Assembly: GCF_900142395.1 (NCBI RefSeq)
Contig: NZ_FRAS01000006.1
Location: forward strand, 1 to 64,000
DNA length: 64,000 nt
Source of the DNA: Hymenobacter psychrotolerans DSM 18569
GTDB lineage: Bacteria; Bacteroidota; Bacteroidia; Cytophagales; Hymenobacteraceae
Direction: 5' to 3'
The position numbers were made by a program, and so were the translations under genes. The notes below the pieces were generated by a model, which had not been told where the DNA came from, did not search any database, and saw nothing but the letters and a program-made list of their open reading frames with translations. Shown one piece after another: positions 57,586 to 64,000 of the stretch; position 1 is the first letter of the stretch, and each line of letters starts with the position of its first letter.

Positions 57586-59298
57586 TTAAAACGACGCATA
57601 CCGGCGCTTGCGGCGCCAGGCGCGCACGGCACCGAACAGACCCAGCAGCACCAGCGGGGCCGCCAGGTTCAGGAGCTGCCACTGGCTGCGCTGCTCGGCT
57701 ACGCGTAGCTTGTCGAGGGGGCGGAGCGTGATTTGCTTGCCGCGCACCGTAATCAGGCCGCTTTCGTCGAGCATGTAGTCTACGGCGTTGAGCACCAGTT
57801 CGCGGTTGGCAAACTCGGTGCTGGCGAGGCGGTCGAAGCCCAGGCGCATGGGGCGGCCGGTTTTGGGGTCGACTTCGTTGCGCACAAAGTCGCCGTCGGA
57901 AATCACCAGCACTTTGGCGGGACGCGCCTGCGCCGAGGTTTCGGGCTGGAAACGGGTGGTGCCGGGCTCGGTGCGGTTGGCGTAGAGCGAGCGGAACTGC
58001 CCTTCCAGCAGGTAGCCCACCGGCTTGAACTTCGAGGTATAGAGCTTCTGCTCGGGCGGCAGGCGGGCGTCGTTCAGGTTTACGGGCACGGGGGCCGGCA
58101 GCACGCGCGTATAGCGCGAGGTGAACATGAGCGGCGTTTTGCGGATGCCCGTGGCCTTCACCGTGTCGAGGCTGCTGATGAACTTGGTGTACACCGCATC
58201 GAGGTTGCGGGTGATGGGGTGCGGGCTGTAGTTGTTGATGAGCGGGTAGAACTGCCACGGCATGGGCTCCACCTTGGGCTTGTCGCCTTCGGTACCCGTC
58301 ACGAGCGGAATCACGCCGGAGTTGAGGTCCAGAATCAGGTCGGGGTTGACGCGCACGCCGTACTTGAACAGCAGGTCGTCGAGGCCCAGCTGCAGCGGGA
58401 AAGCCAGCATGCCGCCTCGGCTGGCGCTGTCGAGGTTTACGCGCATGGCATCCATAAAGAACAGCGCGTTGCCGCCCTGCGTGATGAACTGGTCCAGCTT
58501 AAACTTCTCCGGCTCGGTGTAGGCGGTGGCGGGCTTGGCCACAATCAGGGCGCTGAGCGTGCGCAAATCCTGAGGCCGCGACGCCGCCAGATTCACGCGA
58601 AACACGTCGTAGAACTGGCCCAGGGAGCCTATCAGGTCGCCGGCTTCCAGGTTGGTCAGCTCGCCGTGGCCTTCCACCACCCCGATACGCTTGCGCTGGC
58701 CGGGGCTGAGCTTACGGATGGCACTGGCCAGCTCATACTCCAGCCCTTCAATGCTTTGGTTGAGACGGACATCGGAGGGCGCGGCTTGGTTGCCGCGCAG
58801 CAGCAGCACCTGCTGCTGCTTGCCGCCGGCTTCTACCGTGGCCCAGGGGAAGATGATTTTCTCGACCCGCTTGCCGTTTTCGTTGGCGCCCAGGTTGGTG
58901 GGACGCAGTCCTTTCTTGAGCAGCGTCTCATAATACTGGTTGCGGGCCTGCTCGGTGCCGGCCGCCGACGGGTCGATGAAGACGTAATGCAGATTGGAGC
59001 CGCCGTACACCTGCATTTCGTTCAGGGTTTCGCGCACCGACTGCTGCAAGCGGCGGAAGGCGGGCGGAAAGTCACCATCGAGGTACACGGTCACCGTCAC
59101 GGGCTGCTTCAGATTCTGCAGCAGCGCCTTGGTAGCGCCGGACATGGTATAGCGCTTTTCCTCCGTCAGATCGAGGCGGAAGAAGAATTGCTGGCCCAGG
59201 AAATTGAACAACAGCAGCAGACCGATTACCACAAAAAAACGGGTCAGGTCGCGGCGCTTGCGGCTCGGAATGGCTGGTATAGTCGTTTGTTCAGACAT
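57586..59298 (-). CDS. gldG: Gliding motility ABC transporter component GldG
   Basis: A 570-residue protein with one N-terminal helix (FFVVIGLLLLFNFLGQQFFF) and one C-terminal helix near residue 553. FRLDLTEEKRYTMSGATKAL and the periplasmic VTVYLDGDFPPAFRRLQQSV are the standard GldG start, and KRIGVVEGHGELTNLEAGDL is a conserved part of the ABC-type uncharacterised domain. It works with GldF and GldA in gliding. It is 15 bases after gldF and ends 65 bases from the GH2 stop. Confidence 0.92.
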   Translation of the reverse strand: MSEQTTIPAIPSRKRRDLTRFFVVIGLLLLFNFLGQQFFFRLDLTEEKRYTMSGATKALLQNLKQPVTVTVYLDGDFPPAFRRLQQSVRETLNEMQVYGGSNLHYVFIDPSAAGTEQARNQYYETLLKKGLRPTNLGANENGKRVEKIIFPWATVEAGGKQQQVLLLRGNQAAPSDVRLNQSIEGLEYELASAIRKLSPGQRKRIGVVEGHGELTNLEAGDLIGSLGQFYDVFRVNLAASRPQDLRTLSALIVAKPATAYTEPEKFKLDQFITQGGNALFFMDAMRVNLDSASRGGMLAFPLQLGLDDLLFKYGVRVNPDLILDLNSGVIPLVTGTEGDKPKVEPMPWQFYPLINNYSPHPITRNLDAVYTKFISSLDTVKATGIRKTPLMFTSRYTRVLPAPVPVNLNDARLPPEQKLYTSKFKPVGYLLEGQFRSLYANRTEPGTTRFQPETSAQARPAKVLVISDGDFVRNEVDPKTGRPMRLGFDRLASTEFANRELVLNAVDYMLDESGLITVRGKQITLRPLDKLRVAEQRSQWQLLNLAAPLVLLGLFGAVRAWRRKRRYASF

Positions 59299-59313
59299 GT
59301 TAGTTCGTAGCAG

Positions 59314-60039
59314 CTACCAGTTCCGGCTTTGCAGCACCAGCCGCGTGGCGAGCAGCAGCCCGGCAATCAAACTCAGAAAATACAGCAGGTCGCGGGAGTC
59401 GATGAGGCCTTTACTGATGTCGCGGTAGTGGGCCGCAATGCCCAGCTGCCCGATGTAGTAGGCCGGCGCGCCATCAAACACTGAAGCCAGCGAATCGAAG
59501 CCGGAGTACACCAGAAAGCAGCCTACCACCGCCACCAGAAATGCAATGATTTGGTCGCGGGTGATGGCCGACGCGAAGATGCCGATGGCCGAAAACACCG
59601 CCGCCAGCAGCGCCAGGCCCAGATACGAGCCCACCGTCGCGGCCGAGTCGATGTTGCCGGGCGGGTTGCCGAGCTGGTACACCGAGTAGTAGTAGAGCAG
59701 CGTGGGCAGCAGCGCCAGCAACGCCAGCAGCAGGCAGGCCAGGTACTTCCCTCCTATTATCTGGCCATCGGTGAGGGGGCGCGTGAGCAGCAGCTCGATG
59801 GTACCGGCCTTCTTCTCCTCGGCGAAGGTGCGCATGGTGAGGGCCGGAATCAGAAACAGGAAAATCCAGGGGGCCATGTTGAACAGCGTCTGCAGGTCGG
59901 CAAAACCGTAGTCCAGCACCGAGCTATCCGGAAAGACCCACACGAACAGGCCCGTAGCCACCAGAAACACGCCCATGACCACGTAGGCCACCGGCGAGTT
60001 GAGAAAGCTGTTGAATTCTTTGCGAAGAATGGCAAACAT
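59314..60039 (-). CDS. gldF: Gliding motility ABC transporter permease GldF
   Basis: A 241-residue inner-membrane protein with six helices. MFAILRKEFNSFLNSPVAYV and the middle MRTFAEEKKAGTIELLLTRP followed by TDGQIIGGKYLA are GldF/ABC-2 signatures. Pairs with GldA (ATPase) and GldG. A palindrome of 115 bases lies between the gldA stop and the gldF start, so expression from the gldA promoter must cross it. Confidence 0.92.
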   Translation of the reverse strand: MFAILRKEFNSFLNSPVAYVVMGVFLVATGLFVWVFPDSSVLDYGFADLQTLFNMAPWIFLFLIPALTMRTFAEEKKAGTIELLLTRPLTDGQIIGGKYLACLLLALLALLPTLLYYYSVYQLGNPPGNIDSAATVGSYLGLALLAAVFSAIGIFASAITRDQIIAFLVAVVGCFLVYSGFDSLASVFDGAPAYYIGQLGIAAHYRDISKGLIDSRDLLYFLSLIAGLLLATRLVLQSRNW

Positions 60040-60040
60040 T

Positions 60041-60155
60041 AGTCAGTGAGTGAATGGGCGAATGAGTGATTGAGTGAATAAGTGGATAAGCAAATGGGGA
60101 GGTACACTAGGTCACCAGCAACATTCACTCATCCGCTCAATCACTCATTCACTGC
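60041..60155. repeat. Short-period palindrome inside the gldA-gldF interval
   Basis: The arms 60,059-60,089 and 60,122-60,153 are GAGTGAAT/GAATGAGT arrays that pair with a few mismatches across 32 bases. The right arm encodes the last two residues and the TGA of gldA; the left arm begins within two bases of the gldF start. Confidence 0.75.
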
Positions 60156-61059
60156 GCGTCAGCTGCTGAAACACCTGCTCCAGACTCTGCTCTTCCTGCC
60201 GCAGCCCCAGTAGCACCCAGCCCTGCTGGGCCGCCAGCCGCGAAATAGCGCCGCGCTGGTCGGTGCCGGCTGCCGCCCGGATGCGGTAGGTACTGCCGGT
60301 TTCCACTTCCACACTGCGAATACCAGGCAGGGCCAGCAGTGGCGCCGTATCAATCGGCTGCTCGAACTCGGCCCGGATGATGGTTTCGCGCGCGGACTTA
60401 CCGCCCAGCTCCGACACGGGCGAGTCGGCCACGAGGCGGCCGCGGTTGATGATGACGGCCCGGCTGCACAGGGCGGCCACTTCGGGCAGAATGTGGGTGC
60501 TGAAGATGACCGTCTTATCCTGGCCCAGCTCCCGGATCAGGCTGCGGATTTCGCCAATCTGGTTGGGGTCGAGGCCGGTGGTGGGCTCGTCGAGGATGAG
60601 CACGCCGGGGTCGTGGATGAGGGCCTGCGCCAGGCCCACGCGCTGCCGGTAGCCTTTCGACAAGGCCCCAATCTGCTTGTTCTGCTCGCGCCCCAACCCT
60701 ACCCGCTCCACTAACTGGCGCACCCGCTGGCGCAGCCCGCTGCCGCTCAGCCCGTGCACCGACCCGATAAATTCGAGGTACTCGTGCACGTACATATCCA
60801 GGTAGAGCGGGTTGTGCTCGGGCAGGTAGCCCACCCGGCGGCGCACTTCCAGCGGGGCCGCCTGCACGTCGTAGCCCTCAATGACGATGGTGCCGGCCGA
60901 GGGCGGCAGGTAGCCCGTAGCCATCTTCATGGTCGTGGACTTGCCGGCTCCGTTTGGCCCCAGAAACCCCAGAATCTCGCCTTTCCCAACCGTGAAGGAT
61001 ATGTCGTTCACGGCCGTTTGCGCGCCGAAGGTTTTGGTGAGGTTCGTTATTTCAACCAT
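60145..61059 (-). CDS. gldA: Gliding motility ABC transporter ATPase GldA
   Basis: A 304-residue ABC ATPase. Walker A GPNGAGKST (34-42), signature LSKGYRQRVGLAQAL, Walker B LILDEPTTGLDP, and the H-loop FSTHILPEV are all intact. VEITNLTKTFGAQTAVNDIS and YLPEHNPLYLDMYVHEYLEF are close to Flavobacterium GldA. It powers the GldF/GldG transporter needed for gliding. Its C-terminus (QQLTRSE) runs into the palindrome. Start ATG 61,059 is just below a TGAGC-type repeat. Confidence 0.93.
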   Translation of the reverse strand: MVEITNLTKTFGAQTAVNDISFTVGKGEILGFLGPNGAGKSTTMKMATGYLPPSAGTIVIEGYDVQAAPLEVRRRVGYLPEHNPLYLDMYVHEYLEFIGSVHGLSGSGLRQRVRQLVERVGLGREQNKQIGALSKGYRQRVGLAQALIHDPGVLILDEPTTGLDPNQIGEIRSLIRELGQDKTVIFSTHILPEVAALCSRAVIINRGRLVADSPVSELGGKSARETIIRAEFEQPIDTAPLLALPGIRSVEVETGSTYRIRAAAGTDQRGAISRLAAQQGWVLLGLRQEEQSLEQVFQQLTRSE

Positions 61060-61085
61060 GTAGTAGTGGTCATTTGCAATGAACG

Positions 61086-61177
61086 GTCATGCTGAGCTTG
61101 TCGAAGCATCTCGCGTGCTGACGTTGCCAGAGTAATCCAACGAAGCGGTAGAGATGCTTCGGCAAGCTCAGCATGAC
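61086..61177. repeat. TGAGCTTGTCGAAGCATC palindrome
   Basis: The arms GTCATGCTGAGCTTGTCGAA and its right partner TTCGGCAAGCTCAGCATGAC pair over 27 bases with one or two mismatches, with a 38-base spacer. It fills the gap between the SDR stop and the gldA start. Elements with this sequence are widely dispersed in bacterial genomes of this kind. Confidence 0.75.
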
Positions 61178-61203
61178 AACACTCTGCAATCCAAGTCATA
61201 ACC

Positions 61204-61896
61204 TTACTTTGGCAGCGTGGGCCGCATCTGCAACTCCGAAATCATGGTGCTTTGCGGGGCTTCCAGCGCGTGCACGATGGTGTCGGCAATGTCCTCGGGC
61301 TGTATCTTGTGCGGGTCGGGCTCCTGGCCGGGTGTAGCGCCGTTGAAGTTGGTTTCTACCGAGCCCGGCATCACGCAGGTCACGCGCACGCCCTGCGGCC
61401 GCACTTCCTTGAACAGCGCATCGGAGAAGCCGCGCACGGCGTATTTGGTGGCGCAGTAGCCAGCCAGGTTGGCCGTGCCCGCCGTGCCGGCCAAAGACGC
61501 TACGTTGATGATGTGGCCGAGTTTCTGCTGCTTCATCTGCGGCAGTACGGCGCGGGTGCAGTAGAACAGGCCATGCACGTTGGTATCAAACATAGCGTGC
61601 CAGTCTTCCGACGAAAACCCGTCAATCGGGCCGAAATTGCCGATTCCGGCGTTGTTGACCAGCACATGTACTTCTTTGCCCAGCTCGCGCTGGGTGTTCA
61701 CGAAGGCTTCCTGCACCGATACTTCATCCCGCACGTCGCACTCGAAAAACTGGAAGTTTTCGTGCGTGAGGTTCTCGGGGGCGGTGCGGCCCCAGCCAGC
61801 TACCAGGGCTCCTTTGGCCAGCAGCGCCTCGGCGGTAGCCCGCCCGATTCCTTTGCTGACCCCTGTGATTATGGTTACCTTGCCGCTGAGTTCCAT
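61204..61896 (-). CDS. Short-chain dehydrogenase/reductase
   Basis: A 230-residue NAD(P)-dependent SDR. The cofactor loop VTIITGVSKGIGRATA is TGxxxGIG, the structural NNAGIGNFGP follows, and the active site is Ser in NVASLAG with YCATKYAV (Tyr-x-x-x-Lys). PGSVETNF is the following loop. ATG 61,896 gives MELSGKV; the extra N-terminal codons to 61,935 are not needed. It and the second SDR at 62,730 may be a duplication, since both end with PTLPK/RPQLG-like short tails (ISELQMRPTLPK and VEELLIRPQLGD). Substrate unknown. Confidence 0.88.
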   Translation of the reverse strand: MELSGKVTIITGVSKGIGRATAEALLAKGALVAGWGRTAPENLTHENFQFFECDVRDEVSVQEAFVNTQRELGKEVHVLVNNAGIGNFGPIDGFSSEDWHAMFDTNVHGLFYCTRAVLPQMKQQKLGHIINVASLAGTAGTANLAGYCATKYAVRGFSDALFKEVRPQGVRVTCVMPGSVETNFNGATPGQEPDPHKIQPEDIADTIVHALEAPQSTMISELQMRPTLPK

Positions 61897-61905
61897 AGCT
61901 GTAGG

Positions 61906-62682
61906 ATGATGTTTCGGAGTACGTTTGGCTTGCAAGTTACTAGCCCCCGGCGGGTTTTACGTGCTGCTCTCCCGTTGGGGCTGATTCTGGGGCTGTCAGC
62001 TTCCTGCCAGAGCAACGACTGCCTGAAAAGTGCCGGCGCCGAAACTATGGAGCGCCGTGAATTGCCCGCCTTCCAGGATATCACCGTCAACGACAACGTG
62101 AGCGTGACGCTGGTGCAGGACACGGAAACGTATGCTGAGGTCCGGACCGGCGCCAATCTGCAGCCGGATCTGAAGCTGGACGTACGCGGCAACCGCCTCT
62201 ATATCACCAACGAAAGCCGCTGCAACTGGAGCCGCAGCTACGATGTAGTGCACGAAGTGGTGCTGCACCTGCCCGGTTTCACGGATATGGACCACCTGGG
62301 CCAGGGCACTATCCGCACCCGCGGCCAGTTCCGCGCCGATACGGCCTACATCCACATGACCGGCACCGGCGACTATGACCTCGACCTGCGCAGCAACTAC
62401 CTCTGGCTCGACCAGTACGAGCTGGGCGACTACCGGCTGCGCGGCACCACCGACCAGCTGCTGCTGACCGGTGGCGGGCTGGGCCGCTTTTTCGCTACCG
62501 ACATGCGGGCCCGCGCCTGCTACCTGTCCCTGTCGCTCTACGCCGACAACGACATCTACGTCAATGCGTCGCAGTATCTGCAGGGCTCACACGCCGGCGG
62601 CGCTACCATCTACTACTCCGGCAATCCCACCTTCGCCGGCGTTCAAATCACAGGCAAAGGCAAGTTCGTGAAGCTGGATTAA
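61906..62682 (+). CDS. DUF2807 (GIN-domain) lipoprotein
   Basis: A 258-residue lipoprotein with signal MMFRSTFGLQ... and lipobox GLILGLSASC. The body is the DUF2807 beta-helix-like repeat: FQDITVNDNVSVTLVQDTET at the start, LKLDVRGNRLYITNESRCNW and a series of repeated Asp/Tyr/Asn strands (YDLDLRSNYLWLDQYELGDY). Many Bacteroidota have such proteins of unknown role. The start is 9 bases from the opposite SDR start, so the two promoters must overlap the other gene. A plus-strand TACCTTG, short by one T of the consensus, lies at 61,876-61,882. Confidence 0.8.
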   Translation: MMFRSTFGLQVTSPRRVLRAALPLGLILGLSASCQSNDCLKSAGAETMERRELPAFQDITVNDNVSVTLVQDTETYAEVRTGANLQPDLKLDVRGNRLYITNESRCNWSRSYDVVHEVVLHLPGFTDMDHLGQGTIRTRGQFRADTAYIHMTGTGDYDLDLRSNYLWLDQYELGDYRLRGTTDQLLLTGGGLGRFFATDMRARACYLSLSLYADNDIYVNASQYLQGSHAGGATIYYSGNPTFAGVQITGKGKFVKLD

Positions 62683-62729
62683 GACGGCTAGAATCACGGG
62701 CAGCAGCCGGTAACAGCGCGCTCCTGCCG

Positions 62730-63443
62730 CTATAAGTCCCCCAACTGCGGCCGGATCAGGAGTTCTTCCACCACAGCCTGGGGCGAGAGAGTGTAGGCGG
62801 CAAGCACGGCCGCCGCCACGTCTTCGGCTTTCACAAACCGTTCGGCGGGCAGGTCTACGCCTTCCCAGCTGGCCGTGAGCGTTGCGCCCGGCAGCACCGC
62901 CGTTACGCGCACGTTCTGCACTTTCAGCTCTTCGCGCAGGTTGCGTGTGAAGCCGTACAGCGCGTGCTTGGCAATGCCGTAGGAGCCGCCATTGGGGTAG
63001 GCCGTAATGCTGGCCGTGGAGCAGATGTTGAAAATGTGGCCGGTCCGGCGCGCAATCAGGCCGGGCAGCAGTGCCAGCGTCACGTCGTAGGCGCTCAGCA
63101 GGTTCACGGCCAGCATCTGCCGCAGCTGCGAGCCATCCTGGGGTTCGTCCTGGAGGCGGCCGGGCAGGAACGAGCCGGTATTATTCACCAGCACTTCCAC
63201 GGCACCGCCCAGGCCCAGCACAAAATCTGTAAAGCAGCGGCAGTCTTCGGTGCGGCTCAGGTCGGCGGGCAGCGTGTGCAGCACCGCGCCGGGAACTTGT
63301 TGCGCTACATCTGTTTGCAGCTGGGCCAGGTCGGTGGCCGAGCGGGCGCAGGTGACCACCGGAAAGCCGGCCCGCAGGAAGCTGTACACTACGGCGCGCC
63401 CGATTCCTTTGCTGCCTCCTGTCACCACGACATATTTTTCCAT
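62730..63443 (-). CDS. Short-chain dehydrogenase/reductase, second copy
   Basis: A 237-residue SDR. YVVVTGGSKGIGRAVVYSFL is the cofactor motif TGxxxGIG, NNTGSFLPG replaces the more usual NNAG, and the active site has Ser in CSTASITAYPNGGSYGIAKH with Tyr-x-x-x-Lys. Thr in NNTG instead of Ala is the visible variation. Related in general fold and end motif to the neighbour at 61,204. Upstream, the 102 bases before the MlaE-like gene hold no exact promoter box for either gene. Substrate unknown. Confidence 0.86.
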   Translation of the reverse strand: MEKYVVVTGGSKGIGRAVVYSFLRAGFPVVTCARSATDLAQLQTDVAQQVPGAVLHTLPADLSRTEDCRCFTDFVLGLGGAVEVLVNNTGSFLPGRLQDEPQDGSQLRQMLAVNLLSAYDVTLALLPGLIARRTGHIFNICSTASITAYPNGGSYGIAKHALYGFTRNLREELKVQNVRVTAVLPGATLTASWEGVDLPAERFVKAEDVAAAVLAAYTLSPQAVVEELLIRPQLGDL

Positions 63444-63545
63444 TCCTTTGGTTGTTGTTTCGGTTTTTACGTAAGGATTCGGGGCTTCTGCGGCCCGGTT
63501 TGGCCGCGCTGCAAGTTCCCGCTTTTCTATCTCACTTCACCTTCT

Positions 63546-64000
63546 ATGGTTAAGACCTTCGGCTCTTTTCTACTCTTCATGCAGAGTATGCTGTTCCGCA
63601 AAGAGCGGTTTGCCGTGCTCTGGAAGCGCACCATCGATGAATGCATCCTTATCGGCATCGACTCGGTGTTCATTGTGTCTATCGTGTCGGCCTTCATCGG
63701 GGCCGTAACGTGCGTGCAGATTGCCTACAACCTCATCAACCCGCTTATTCCCAAGTCTACCATCGGATACATGGTGCGCGAGATGACCATTCTGGAACTG
63801 GCTCCCACCATCACCAGCATTGTGCTGGCCGGCAAAGTGGGCTCCAGCATTGCGGGAGGCCTGGGCACTATGCGTATTACCGAGCAGGTGTCAGCCCTCG
63901 AAGTAATGGGCATCAACTCCGCTTCTTACCTTGTGCTGCCGCGCATCATTGCCTCCATGGTGATGTTTCCGCTGCTCGTTATTCTGGCAATGGCCCTCTC
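63546..64000 (+). CDS. mlaE: MlaE-family ABC transporter permease, N-terminal part
   Basis: An open frame begins with ATG 63,546 (MVKTFGSFLLFMQSMLFRKE) and runs off the right edge after about 151 codons. Helices and the motif SVFIVSIVSAFIGAVTCVQI, then REMTILELAPTITSIVLAGK and VGSSIAGGLGTMRITEQVSA match MlaE/YrbE permeases of the lipid-transport ABC system. The last visible stretch LEVMGINSASYLVLPRIIAS is the family signature. Partner genes mlaF and mlaD would lie beyond the window. Confidence 0.87.
   Translation, partial: MVKTFGSFLLFMQSMLFRKERFAVLWKRTIDECILIGIDSVFIVSIVSAFIGAVTCVQIAYNLINPLIPKSTIGYMVREMTILELAPTITSIVLAGKVGSSIAGGLGTMRITEQVSALEVMGINSASYLVLPRIIASMVMFPLLVILAMAL

Noticed and set aside
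57733..59310. 525-codon plus-strand frame
   Set aside because: It is the antisense shadow of gldG, which matches its family along its length.

Overview
The window looks like chromosomal DNA of a high-GC Bacteroidota of the order Cytophagales, most likely Hymenobacter or a close relative. Several things support this: the gliding-motility genes gldA, gldF, gldG and gldC, a type IX secretion sorting domain, small secreted proteins typical of the group, and at least eleven exact copies of the Bacteroidota promoter box TAnnTTTG, mostly just upstream of genes. The taxon is inferred from gene content and style; no 16S gene is present.

Layout. 1-1,000: the edge of an insertion sequence and a secreted surface protein gene that it appears to have cut. 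1,066-9,916: a rightward nonulosonic (pseudaminic-type) acid cluster: pseC, an SpsF-type cytidylyltransferase, a pseG-pseH fusion, pseI, a GT-B-like glycosyltransferase, a polysaccharide deacetylase and a Wzx-type flippase. 9,937-13,872: bestrophin-like channel, tandem universal stress protein, and an APC-type amino acid permease preceded by a SAM-I riboswitch and a 36-codon ORF ending in a cysteine cluster. 14,114-22,384: envelope and housekeeping genes (EcsC, SMI1, Gfo/Idh/MocA oxidoreductase behind a nine-copy 21-bp minisatellite, M48 protease, DegT aminotransferase, lipoprotein, GT2, FtsE). 22,517-28,894: fructose-6-phosphate aldolase, SRP RNA, two secreted proteins, guaA, DUF4153 protein. 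29,043-37,276: AsmA-like protein, TPR histidine kinase, dGTPase, small membrane proteins. 37,374-42,244: an ABC/HlyD/TolC export operon whose ABC protein lacks several ATPase hallmarks. 42,397-49,803: LpoA-like TPR plus binding-protein lipoprotein-size factor, hemL, dcd, gldC, dnaN. 49,932-54,542: a five-gene Kai operon, kaiC-kaiB-kaiB-PAS histidine kinase-response regulator, with no kaiA. 54,647-64,000: GH2 beta-galactosidase, gldA-gldF-gldG, two short-chain dehydrogenases, a DUF2807 lipoprotein and the start of an MlaE-type permease.

How parts work together. The pse cluster would make CMP-activated pseudaminic acid (except for the PseB step, which is not here) and export a glycan carrying it. 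The Kai operon reads as a self-contained timing or stress-signalling module that ends in a two-component output. The SAM-I riboswitch plus Cys-rich ORF points to sulfur amino acid control of a permease. Intergenic space is rich in imperfect palindromes that abut or contain the stop codons of their neighbours.

The most interesting items are the SAM-I/Cys-rich leader, the ATPase-degenerate ABC exporter, the Kai operon with two different KaiBs, the 21-bp repeat array, and promoter boxes placed so that pseC, guaA and a DUF3817 gene should be transcribed as leaderless mRNAs, a spacing that the SRP RNA gene in the same window helps to calibrate.
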